Assembly (NCBI RefSeq): GCF_014650595.1
Contig: NZ_BMVG01000006.1
Span: forward strand, 372,001 to 436,000
Direction: 5' to 3'
Source: Streptomyces alanosinicus
Lineage (GTDB): Bacteria > Actinomycetota > Actinomycetes > Streptomycetales > Streptomycetaceae
Length of the DNA: 64,000 bases
This document shows positions 1 through 7,545 of the stretch, one piece after another. The notes below the pieces were generated by a model. The model was not told the origin of the DNA. It saw only the letters and a program-made list of their open reading frames with translations, and did no database searches. The position numbers were made by a program, and so were the translations under genes. The first letter of the stretch is position 1; every line of letters begins with the position of its first letter.

Positions 1-2
1 AC

Positions 3-260
3 CTGGGCCAGACCGCGGTCTTCGGCGCCGGCGGTTCGCTGACCGTCCGCGCGGACGAGAAGCAGGACTCCCACACGCCGGACCTGGAGGTCGTCCTCCT
101 CGGCGGACAGCCCATCCGTGAGCCCATGGCCCACTACGGCCCGTTCGTCATGAACACCAAGGACGAACTCATGCAGGCCTTCGAGGACTTCCAGAAGGGC
201 CGCCTGGGGACGATCCCGGCGGTGCACGGGATGACCGAGGGCGGGCCGCAGGGCCGCTAG
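3..260 (+). CDS. Pirin-family protein, C-terminal part
   Basis: This is the last 85 codons of a gene entering from the left edge. The visible part reads through a cupin-like strand region and ends in the typical pirin C-terminus, with the segments LLGGQPIREPMAHYGPFVMN and ELMQAFEDFQKGRLG. Pirins are bicupin non-haem iron proteins; some act as quercetinases or as redox-sensing co-regulators. Only the C-terminal cupin and tail helix are present, so the metal ligands, which lie in the N-terminal cupin, cannot be checked. The TAG stop lies inside the CTAG that begins the MITE-like element immediately downstream. Confidence 0.85.
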   Translation: MGQTAVFGAGGSLTVRADEKQDSHTPDLEVVLLGGQPIREPMAHYGPFVMNTKDELMQAFEDFQKGRLGTIPAVHGMTEGGPQGR

Positions 261-484
261 GGCCTGTCGGCAAACTCCCTCCCCCACTGCCTTGAGGGCG
301 TGGGAGGTGCCCCCAGCCCGGCGGGGTCTGGCACGCACTCCCCCAGAGGGGGCACCCCCAGCGGCGTTGTCGTCGGTCGCCGACACGCCGTGTCGACTCC
401 CTCCTCCGCCTTGCAGCTGCACGCGCCAGTCCCCGCCGGGCCCGCCCTCCGGGCGGACGACGGGAGTTTGACGACAGGCCCTAG
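257..484. repeat. MITE-like element with 23-bp terminal inverted repeats
   Basis: The left end (257-279, starting CTAGGGCCTGTCGGC) and right end (462-484, ending CGACAGGCCCTAG) are inverted copies that match at 22 of 23 positions. Both ends carry CTAG, which would fit a duplicated CTAG (YTAR-type) target of IS5-family transposition. No transposase is encoded in the 228 bp. The interior has further GC-rich inverted segments around the GGGGGTGCCCCC motifs. I infer a non-autonomous element mobilised in trans. It sits exactly at the pirin stop codon and fills half of the 441-bp gap before the next gene. Nothing recognisable is seen in the remaining 485-701. Confidence 0.7.
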
Positions 485-701
485 GCCCGTCGGAAGCCGG
501 TCGAAAGCTCGTCTCCCGTACTGGGCGGGGCCGTATCGGGGCTCCTGGCAACACGCCGCGCCGACACGGATGGCCCAACTCCGCAAGGCGTCGCACCGGG
601 CGGGCCCCTAGCGTCGCAAGTGCGCTACTCGTTCCAGTGCGCGCTTGAGTGGTCGCTCCTGGTGGCCGACACCTCGCGCACAACCAGTTCAGGAGACACA
701 T

Positions 702-929
702 ATGAGCAGCATTCGCAGGGCCGTGGCGTGCACGGCGGCAAGCGTCCTCCTCTCCGTCGGCGGCCTCGCGATGGCCGCCCCCGCCCAGGCCGACCCCGCG
801 CCGACAGCATCCGTCCAGGTGAGCACGCCCACGGTCGGCCTCCTCGGCAACGGCGGCGGCGACAACGGGGCCAACTGCGGCCTGCTGGGCCTCGGTTGCC
901 TCCTGCACGGGGTCCTCGGCATCCTCTGA
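702..929 (+). CDS. Small secreted peptide (75 aa)
   Basis: An ATG preceded by AGGAGACAC encodes 75 residues. The first 29 form a classic Sec signal peptide: RR near the start, a hydrophobic core, and cleavage after APAQA. The predicted mature peptide is only about 46 residues, rich in Gly/Leu, with two cysteines in the context NCGLLGLGCLLHGVLGIL. I do not recognise a named family; it is not a chaplin (no GNCGNTI-type motif) or rodlin. The C-terminal amphipathic/hydrophobic stretch with a Cys pair suggests a disulfide-bonded surface-active or membrane-interacting peptide. The gene is monocistronic and followed directly by a strong hairpin terminator. Confidence 0.75.
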   Translation: MSSIRRAVACTAASVLLSVGGLAMAAPAQADPAPTASVQVSTPTVGLLGNGGGDNGANCGLLGLGCLLHGVLGIL

Positions 930-952
930 GGACCACGGCACCTCAGCCGGCA

Positions 953-989
953 GTGAGCGGCCGCCTCGCGCAGAGAGGCGGCCGCTCAC
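953..989 (+). terminator. Strong hairpin terminator
   Basis: A perfect 15-bp stem (GTGAGCGGCCGCCTC and its complement) with a 7-nt loop lies 24 bases after the stop of the small secreted peptide gene. It has no T-tract, as is usual in Streptomyces. Confidence 0.75.
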
Positions 990-1085
990 GCCTGTACGGG
1001 GCCCGGCGCCGCCCGGCCGGGCACGCCTCACCCGGCCGGCCCCGTACGGCAGGACACCCGCCGGCGCCCATGATCGGCTGGAGGG

Positions 1086-2180
1086 GTGCAGCTGCTGCCC
1101 GATCCCGTGCGCCGTGTCGCGGCCTGGTGTGCCGTGCTGCTGCTCGTCGCCGGGGTGGGCTGGGTCGGCGTGCGGCTGTGCGGCGAGTTCCGTACGGCCG
1201 TCACACCGGTGCTGCTCGCCCTGCTCGGGACCGCCCTGCTCGGCCCGCTGTACCGGCGGCTGGTGCGGGCCGGCGTGCAGGCGTCGGTGGCGGCCGGGCT
1301 CACCTGTGTCGCGGTCGTCGCCGTGGTCGGCGGCGCCGTGTACATCGTCGTCGCCGCGCTCATCGACACCGGCGACCAGATCATCGCCTCGCTGCGGGAC
1401 GCCGCCAGGTCCGTCTCCCAGCACTTCGGGGCCGCCGGCACCGGTCTGGACGACCTCGCCGCCAACTCCCGCAAGCTGCTGAGCAGGTTCGGCGGTACGG
1501 CCGCGTCCAATGTCATCAGCGGGGTCAGTGTCGCCGCCGAGAGCATCGCCATGGCCGTACTGGCCCTGCTGCTCGTCTTCTTCTTCCTGCGGGACTCCCA
1601 CCGGGCCGTCGAGACCCTCCGCTCGATCGCGCCCGGCGACACCGCCGACACTCTGGAGGCGATGGCCCGGCGGGCCTTCGAGGCGGTGGAGGGGTTCATG
1701 CGCGGGACGACCGTCATCGCGCTCATCGACGCCGTGTGCATCACCGTCGGCCTGCTGATCCTTCAGGTGCCCGGAGCGGTCGGGCTCGGCGCGCTCGTCT
1801 TCGTCGGCGCCTACATCCCCTACCTCGGCGCCTTCATCTCCGGCGCGGTGGCCGTCCTCGTCGCCCTCGCCGACCGCGGCTTCGTCATCGCGCTGTGGGC
1901 GCTCGGGGTGGTGCTCGCCGTGCAGGTGCTGGAGGGGCATGTGCTGCAGCCGGTCATCCAGAGCCGGACCGTGCAGATGCATCCGGCCGTGGTGATGCTC
2001 GCCATCACCGCCGGGGCCTCCGTCGCGGGCATCCTCGGCATGCTTCTCGCCGTACCGCTGACCGCGGCCGCCTTCGGCGTCGGACAGGAGCTGCGGACCC
2101 GTTACGCGGCGCCCTCCGACGCCTCGCCGTCCGGCCCGTCCGCCGCGGCACCGCCCTCGGACGCGCCGTCCGGTTCATAG
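1086..2180 (+). CDS. AI-2E family transporter (PerM-like)
   Basis: This 364-residue integral membrane protein has the AI-2E/PerM layout: two N-terminal helices (about 10-55), a third helix, a periplasmic-type middle segment (about 95-150), and a cluster of C-terminal helices. The family signature GAYIPYLGAFISG sits near residues 240-255, followed by LEGHVLQPVIQSRTVQMHP. Family members export autoinducer-2 or other small solutes, or act as ion antiporters; the substrate here is unknown. GTG at 1086 is chosen because the hydrophobic N-terminus begins directly after it; the Shine-Dalgarno is weak. The last 79 bases overlap the end of the convergent SpoIIE-type gene, so the Pro/Ser/Ala-rich tail is encoded in shared DNA. 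Confidence 0.85.
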   Translation: MQLLPDPVRRVAAWCAVLLLVAGVGWVGVRLCGEFRTAVTPVLLALLGTALLGPLYRRLVRAGVQASVAAGLTCVAVVAVVGGAVYIVVAALIDTGDQIIASLRDAARSVSQHFGAAGTGLDDLAANSRKLLSRFGGTAASNVISGVSVAAESIAMAVLALLLVFFFLRDSHRAVETLRSIAPGDTADTLEAMARRAFEAVEGFMRGTTVIALIDAVCITVGLLILQVPGAVGLGALVFVGAYIPYLGAFISGAVAVLVALADRGFVIALWALGVVLAVQVLEGHVLQPVIQSRTVQMHPAVVMLAITAGASVAGILGMLLAVPLTAAAFGVGQELRTRYAAPSDASPSGPSAAAPPSDAPSGS

Positions 2181-4285
2181 AGCTCGAACCAGATGCTCTT
2201 GCCCTCGCCCCGCGGGTCCACCCCCCAGGCGTCCGCGAGCAGCTCGATCAGCATCAGTCCGCGGCCGGAGGAGGCCAGTTCGCCGGGCCGGCGCCGGTGC
2301 GGGAGGTCGTCGCCCGCGTCGGTGACCTCCACCCGCAGCCGCCGTGCCCCCGCCTCGCCGAGCACCTCGGCGAGCAGCAGGGCGTCGGCGTCGGTGTGGA
2401 CGAGCACGTTGGTGACCATCTCGGAGACCAGCAGCACCGCCGAGTCGACCTGTTCGGTTTCGGCCCAGTCGTGCAGCAGCTCGCGCAGATGCTGGCGCGC
2501 CTCGGAGATCCGGTCCGGCTCGTCCTGGGCCACCGACAGCAGCGTGCGCCGCACCTGCGGCCGCAGGGGCACCGTGGTGCCGCAGCCGAGGTCGTCCTCC
2601 GGGCGGCACACCAGCACCAGCGCGATGTCGTCCTCGCGCCGGTCGGTCAGCGGGCCGACGGTGTGGTGCGAGGACGGCCCGTGCACCCCCTGCACCAGAG
2701 CGTCGGCGAGCGTCTCCAGGGCGGCGCCGTCGTCCCACTCATGGGCCTCCAGGATCGAGCGCAGCCGTCGCCAGCCGCTCTCCAGGTCGTGCCCGCCCGT
2801 CTCGATCAGACCGTCGGTGCACAGCATCAGCGTCTCGCCGGGTTCCAGGGTGAACCGGGTCGTCGGATAGTCCGCGTCCGGGTCGATGCCGAGCGGCAGC
2901 CCGCCCGCCGTCGGCCGCCTCATCACCGTGCCGTCGGTCATCCGGATCACCGGGTCAGGATGCCCGGCACGGGCGATCTCCAGCAGGCCGGTCACCGGGT
3001 CGGCCTCCACATACACACAGGTCGCGAAGCGGAGGTCGGTCAGCTGCTCGTCGTGGGTGATGCCGTGCAGGAACCGGGAGGCGCGGGAGAGGACCGCGTC
3101 CGGGCGGTGGCCCTCGGAGGCGTAGGCGCGCAGGGCGATACGCAGCTGGCCCATGAGGCCCGCGGCCCGGACGTCATGGCCCTGTACATCGCCCATGGCC
3201 AGCGCGAAGCGGCCGGAGGGCAGCGGGATCAGGTCGTACCAGTCGCCGCCGACCTGGAGGCCGCCTCCGGTCGGGATATAGCGGGCGGCCACCTCCATCC
3301 CGGGGATGGCCGGGCCGAGCGAGGGCAGCATGGAGCGCTGCAGGCCCTCGGTCAGCTCCCGCTCGGACTCGGCGGCCTCGGCCCGGGTCAGTGCCTGTGC
3401 GAGCATCCGGGCCACCGTCGTCAGGACGGCCCGCTCGTCGGGGGTGAACGCCACCGGGTAGGTGAAGGCCGCCAGCCAGGCACCCATCGTGCGTCCGGCC
3501 ACGGTCAGCGGCAGAAAGGCCCAGGAACTGCGGTTGAAGTGCTTGGCGAGCGGCCAGGTCGCCGGGTAGCGGGCCTTGTACTCCTCGGGCGAGGACAGAT
3601 ACACCGCGCGGCCCGTGCGGGCGACCTGGGCCGCGGGATAGTCGGTGCTCAGCGGCATGTTCGAGAAGGGGCCCAGATCGCTGGGCTGGTGCCCGTGCTG
3701 GCCGATGATCCTCAGCCGGTCGCCCTGCACCCCGAACACCACCAGCCCGTCCGGCGAGAACCCCGGCATCGACAGACCGCCGGCCACCCGCAGCACCTCG
3801 GCCGTGGACGCCGCCTCCGCCAGCGCCCGGCCCGCGTCCAGCAGGAACGCCTCCCGCGAGCGCCGCCAGTCGCCGGTGACCGCACTGCGCGCGGCCCGGG
3901 TGCCCGGGGTTGGCTCGGTGACCTCCTGGAGGGTGCCGATCAGCTGGTAGGCCTGGCGCTCGGGGTCGTACGACGGCTTCGAGCGGCTGCGGACGACCCG
4001 CAGGATGGTGCCCCGCTCGTCCATGATCCGGATGCGTACCTCGGCGAGCGTGCCCTCGGCGACCGCCAGCGGGATCACCCCGGTGATCTCGTTCCAGTCG
4101 ACCGGATGCAGCCGGGCCCGGGTCTGGGCCTCGGTGAGGGTGGTCGCCTCCGCGGGCAGCCCGAGCAGCCGCGCCGCCTCCGCGTCGACGGTGACCAGAC
4201 GGGCGCCTGTGTCCCAGTGCCACATCCCGGTCGCGAGGGCGGCGAGGACGTCCCCGACGGACGGGAGAGACTCGCCAGTGCGCAT
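2102..4285 (-). CDS. PAS-GAF-SpoIIE phosphatase with HATPase domain
   Basis: This 727-residue multidomain signalling protein has a PAS domain (about 12-120), a GAF domain (about 150-300), an RsbU/SpoIIE PP2C phosphatase domain (about 325-560) and an anti-sigma-type HATPase domain (about 585-705). The phosphatase metal motifs are visible: GGDWYD (346-351), MGDVQGHD (364-371), DGLIE (491-495) and EDDIAL (551-556). The ATPase has an N-box-like SEMVTNVLVH (621-630) and GRGLMLIELLAD (674-685). Such proteins usually dephosphorylate anti-anti-sigma factors and may also phosphorylate them, integrating a redox, light or ligand signal through PAS/GAF. No anti-anti-sigma partner is adjacent. The gene starts 220 bp from, and divergent to, aspS, and its 3' end overlaps the AI-2E gene. 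Confidence 0.93.
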   Translation of the reverse strand: MRTGESLPSVGDVLAALATGMWHWDTGARLVTVDAEAARLLGLPAEATTLTEAQTRARLHPVDWNEITGVIPLAVAEGTLAEVRIRIMDERGTILRVVRSRSKPSYDPERQAYQLIGTLQEVTEPTPGTRAARSAVTGDWRRSREAFLLDAGRALAEAASTAEVLRVAGGLSMPGFSPDGLVVFGVQGDRLRIIGQHGHQPSDLGPFSNMPLSTDYPAAQVARTGRAVYLSSPEEYKARYPATWPLAKHFNRSSWAFLPLTVAGRTMGAWLAAFTYPVAFTPDERAVLTTVARMLAQALTRAEAAESERELTEGLQRSMLPSLGPAIPGMEVAARYIPTGGGLQVGGDWYDLIPLPSGRFALAMGDVQGHDVRAAGLMGQLRIALRAYASEGHRPDAVLSRASRFLHGITHDEQLTDLRFATCVYVEADPVTGLLEIARAGHPDPVIRMTDGTVMRRPTAGGLPLGIDPDADYPTTRFTLEPGETLMLCTDGLIETGGHDLESGWRRLRSILEAHEWDDGAALETLADALVQGVHGPSSHHTVGPLTDRREDDIALVLVCRPEDDLGCGTTVPLRPQVRRTLLSVAQDEPDRISEARQHLRELLHDWAETEQVDSAVLLVSEMVTNVLVHTDADALLLAEVLGEAGARRLRVEVTDAGDDLPHRRRPGELASSGRGLMLIELLADAWGVDPRGEGKSIWFELYEPDGASEGGAAADGPDGEASEGAA

Positions 4286-4331
4286 TGCCCCACTTTATGA
4301 AGATCCGCCCGAAGGGTGCCACCGTAGAAAA

Positions 4332-4369
4332 GGAGGATCCTTCCCACCCTGATGTACGGAGGATCCTCC
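4332..4369. promoter_or_regulatory. Repeated GGAGGATCC motif between divergent genes
   Basis: GGAGGATCC occurs at 4332-4340 and again at 4358-4366, where it is part of the 12-bp perfect palindrome GGAGGATCCTCC (4358-4369). It lies in the 219-bp divergent gap between the SpoIIE phosphatase gene and aspS, close to the phosphatase start. It could be an operator; no regulator can be assigned. Confidence 0.35.
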
Positions 4370-4504
4370 AGTGCGTGGCGCGGGAAATGGTGGGGAGCCG
4401 ATCTTTGGGTGCCCGGTACCCTTGATGGGTCCGGGCCCCGTGCCCGTTCTCGCCGGGGGGAGCACCCCCGCCGCAGACCCACACACGAAGGACGATGAAC
4501 GACG

Positions 4505-6268
4505 ATGCATCGGTACAGGTCCCACACCTGCGGCCAGCTCCGCGCCTCTGACGTCGGCACCGACGTCCGGCTGAGCGGTTGGCTGCACAATCGGCGCGAC
4601 CTGGGCGGCATCCTCTTCATCGATCTGCGCGACCACTACGGCATCACCCAGCTGGTCGCCCGCCCCGGCACGCCCGCGTACGAGGCCCTGGACTCGATCT
4701 CCAAGGAGTCCACGGTCCGCATCGACGGCCGCGTTGTTTCACGTGGAACCGAGAACGTGAACCCCGATCTGCCCACCGGTGAGATCGAGGTCGAGGTCGC
4801 CGAGGTCGAGCTGCTGGGTGCCGCCGCCCCGCTGCCCTTCACGATCAACGCCGAGGACGGGGTCAACGAGGAACGGCGCCTGGAGTACCGCTTCCTGGAC
4901 CTGCGCCGCGAGCGCATGCACCGCAACATCATGCTGCGTACGGCGGTCATCTCGGCGATCCGCCACAAGATGACGGCGCTGGGCTTCAACGAGATGGCGA
5001 CGCCGATCCTGTCCGCGACCTCCCCCGAGGGCGCCCGCGACTTCGTCGTCCCCTCCCGGCTGAACCCGGGCAAGTTCTACGCCCTGCCGCAGGCCCCGCA
5101 GCAGTTCAAGCAGCTGCTGATGATCTCCGGCTTCGACCGCTACTTCCAGATCGCGCCCTGTTTCCGCGACGAGGACGCCCGCGCCGACCGCTCGCCGGGC
5201 GAGTTCTACCAGCTCGACGTCGAGATGAGCTTCGTCGAGCAGGAAGACGTCTTCCAGCCGATCGAGCAGCTGATGACCGAGCTCTTCGAGGAGTTCGGCA
5301 ACGGCCGCCATGTCACCTCTCCCTTCCCGCGGATCCCGTTCCGCGAGGCGATGCTGAAGTACGGCTCCGACAAGCCGGACCTGCGCGCCAAGCTGGAACT
5401 GGCGGACATCACCGATGTCTTCGAGGGCTCGGAGTTCAAGGCGTTCGCCGGCAAGCATGTGCGCGCACTGGCGGTGCCGGCGGTCCAGGACCAGCCGCGC
5501 AAGTTCTTCGACCAGCTCGGTGACTTCGCCGTCTCGCTGGGCGCGAAGGGCCTGGCCTGGGTCCGCGTGGGCGAGGACGGCGCGCTGTCCGGCCCGATCG
5601 CGAAGTTCCTCACCGAGGAGAACGTCGCCGAGCTGACCAAGCGGCTGTCGCTGGCCGCCGGCCACGCGGTCTTCTTCGGCGCGGGCGACTTCGACGAGGT
5701 CTCCAAGATCATGGGCGCGGTGCGGGTCGAGGCCGCCAAGCGCGCCGGTCAGTTCGAGGAGAACGTCTTCCGGTTCTGCTGGATCGTCGACTTCCCGATG
5801 TACGAGAAGGACGAGGACACCGGCGCGATCGACTTCTCGCACAACCCGTTCTCGATGCCGCAGGGTGGTCTTGAGGCCCTGGAGACCCAGGACCCGCTGG
5901 ACATCCTGGGCTGGCAGTACGACATCGTCTGCAACGGCGTCGAGCTGTCCTCCGGCGCGATCCGGAACCACGAGCCGGACATCATGCTCAAGGCCTTCGA
6001 GATCGCCGGCTATGACCGCGAGACCGTCGAGGAGAAGTTCGCGGGCATGCTCCGCGCGTTCCGCTTCGGCGCCCCGCCGCACGGCGGCATCGCCCCCGGC
6101 GTGGACCGTATCGTCATGCTCCTCGCGGACGAGCCCAACATCCGCGAGACGATCTCCTTCCCGCTCAACGGCAACGCCCAGGACCTGATGATGGGCGCCC
6201 CGACCGAGCTGGAGGAGACCCGCCTGCGCGAGCTGCACCTGAACATCAGGAAGCCGCAGCCGAAGTAG
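4505..6268 (+). CDS. aspS: Aspartyl-tRNA synthetase
   Basis: This 587-residue class II synthetase charges tRNA with aspartate. It has the N-terminal OB-fold anticodon domain (SHTCGQLRASDVGTDVRLSG onward), the signature QAPQQFKQLLM before motif 2, motif 2 (FRDEDARADRSPGEFYQLD) and motif 3 (GGIAPGVDRIVMLLA). The bacterial GAD insertion lies between about 300 and 420. Length and order are those of bacterial-type AspRS, which in actinobacteria lacking AsnRS may also form Asp-tRNA(Asn); that role cannot be decided here. The ATG start follows CGAAGGACG. No T-box-like leader is seen. Confidence 0.98.
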   Translation: MHRYRSHTCGQLRASDVGTDVRLSGWLHNRRDLGGILFIDLRDHYGITQLVARPGTPAYEALDSISKESTVRIDGRVVSRGTENVNPDLPTGEIEVEVAEVELLGAAAPLPFTINAEDGVNEERRLEYRFLDLRRERMHRNIMLRTAVISAIRHKMTALGFNEMATPILSATSPEGARDFVVPSRLNPGKFYALPQAPQQFKQLLMISGFDRYFQIAPCFRDEDARADRSPGEFYQLDVEMSFVEQEDVFQPIEQLMTELFEEFGNGRHVTSPFPRIPFREAMLKYGSDKPDLRAKLELADITDVFEGSEFKAFAGKHVRALAVPAVQDQPRKFFDQLGDFAVSLGAKGLAWVRVGEDGALSGPIAKFLTEENVAELTKRLSLAAGHAVFFGAGDFDEVSKIMGAVRVEAAKRAGQFEENVFRFCWIVDFPMYEKDEDTGAIDFSHNPFSMPQGGLEALETQDPLDILGWQYDIVCNGVELSSGAIRNHEPDIMLKAFEIAGYDRETVEEKFAGMLRAFRFGAPPHGGIAPGVDRIVMLLADEPNIRETISFPLNGNAQDLMMGAPTELEETRLRELHLNIRKPQPK

Positions 6269-6299
6269 GAAGCCGCCGCCGAAGGTACGGCGCCGTTCG

Positions 6300-7007
6300 T
6301 CAGTCCCCCGCGTCGGGATCGGACTCCGTGTCCGGCTCGATGTCGGGGGACGCGCCGTCCTCCAGCAGCCGCTCGGCGATGTCGTCGGACCACTGCTGGG
6401 CCCAGGCACGCAGGGCGATGACCTGTTCCTCGGTCAGGCCGTACCGCAGGAAGTCCCGGTCGGAGTAGAAGTCCGTGCCGGTCAGCCGGGACTGCAGCGT
6501 GGGCAGGTCGAACGGGTCGTGGGCGTGCCTGCGGCCCAGCTCCTCCAGACCGGGCAGCGAGAACCGGGCCGCGGCGGCCCGCGCGTCGATCAGATCGACG
6601 GCCGCGCCCCGGTCGTACAACGCCCGGATCTTCGTACCCACGGCGTCTTCGAGTGAGAGCGCGGGCCCCAACTCGGTGAGCTGCGGCGGCTGCCAGAACG
6701 CCTCCTTGTGCAGCGCGAGGGCGCAGGGCTCGCCGGTCGGCGGGTCGGTGACCGTCAGCTGGGCGGTGAGCGCCGTGACGGCGGCGGTCTGCGTCTGCCG
6801 TCCCCGCGCCTCCAGGGTGGCGCCGACGGCGGCCGCGATCCGCTCCATGGACTCGGAACTCTCCGTTGCGAAGTCGAGGTTCGCATGCGGACGCCGCATC
6901 AGACCGTGCGCCTGAAGGGCATAACCACCGGCGAGCACCAGCCCGTACGGACCGCCCGCGGTGACGACGTCGGCGAGGAGCCGGTGGTGGGGTTCGGGGA
7001 CGTTCAA
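6300..7007 (-). CDS. Nucleotidyltransferase-fold protein, AbiEii/AbiGii-like
   Basis: The 235-residue protein has a minimal nucleotidyltransferase core near the N-terminus: LVLAGGYALQAHG (about 24-36), then RRPHANLDFATES (about 38-50). In AbiEii-type toxins the GG-x-AL-x-x-HG and D-x-D motifs bind nucleotide and metal. Here the first Asp of D-x-D is Asn (N-L-D), so activity may be altered. The C-terminal acidic tail (DIEPDTESDPDAGD) is probably disordered. No AbiEi-type antitoxin gene lies beside it, so a complete toxin-antitoxin pair is not supported. The gene converges on aspS, leaving 31 bp. Confidence 0.7.
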   Translation of the reverse strand: MNVPEPHHRLLADVVTAGGPYGLVLAGGYALQAHGLMRRPHANLDFATESSESMERIAAAVGATLEARGRQTQTAAVTALTAQLTVTDPPTGEPCALALHKEAFWQPPQLTELGPALSLEDAVGTKIRALYDRGAAVDLIDARAAAARFSLPGLEELGRRHAHDPFDLPTLQSRLTGTDFYSDRDFLRYGLTEEQVIALRAWAQQWSDDIAERLLEDGASPDIEPDTESDPDAGD

Positions 7008-7094
7008 GATTTTTTCCGGGTTCCTGTCACACGGGCGCGGGCTGGGGGTTCAGAGAGGTGTCCGAGTCCGAACGCCTCTCTTCGGGAGCTTCTC

Positions 7095-7442
7095 ATGCAC
7101 ATCGCCCATGTCGTCGTCACCCTGCTCGCCGCGTTGATGGCCGGGTTCTCCGCAGTCGTGCTGCTCACGCGGGCCCAGTGGATCGTGAAGGCGCTCACCG
7201 ACTACTCCGTGCCGCAGAGCTGGTGGACGCTGCTCGGCGTGGCCAAGGCCGCCGGCGCCATAGGGCTGGTGGTCGGGCTGTTCGTGCCGGTGATCGGGGT
7301 GCTGGCCGGGATCGGTCTGGTGCTCTACTTCCTCGGGGCCGCCGTCACCGTGGCACGGGCCCGCTGGTACTCCCACATCCCGTTCCCGCTCGTCTACGCC
7401 GCACCGGTGGTCGGCGCACTCGTCCTCGGGTACGCGGGCTGA
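7095..7442 (+). CDS. DoxX-family membrane protein
   Basis: The 115-residue protein has four predicted membrane helices (about 3-23, 43-65, 66-88 and 95-113). Its sequence pattern, including YSVPQSWWTLLGVAKAAGAIGLV, is typical of the DoxX/DoxX-like superfamily. Members are small quinone-associated or redox-related membrane proteins; no substrate can be named. The ATG is chosen because GGGAG lies 7 bases upstream and it begins a signal-anchor-like helix. It is divergent from the nucleotidyltransferase gene, with an 87-bp gap. Confidence 0.8.
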   Translation: MHIAHVVVTLLAALMAGFSAVVLLTRAQWIVKALTDYSVPQSWWTLLGVAKAAGAIGLVVGLFVPVIGVLAGIGLVLYFLGAAVTVARARWYSHIPFPLVYAAPVVGALVLGYAG

Positions 7443-7545
7443 GCCGGCGCGGTCCGGGAATCCCTCCGGTGCGCGGCAACTTCCTTATGGGCGGCGGCCA
7501 CTGAGGAGTCGTAAGGAAAGTTCAGCACTCCCTAAGGACTCCTCC

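Noticed and set aside
620..4300. 1226-codon plus-strand frame across three genes
   Set aside because: It crosses a real terminator and three coding regions in other frames, is Arg/Gly-rich and carries no domain.
4286..4504. T-box or other riboswitch upstream of aspS
   Set aside because: No T-box sequence or specifier-loop structure is visible; only a short palindrome near the divergent gene.
6300..7442. Complete AbiE-type toxin-antitoxin system
   Set aside because: The neighbour is a DoxX membrane protein, not an AbiEi-type antitoxin, and it is transcribed divergently.
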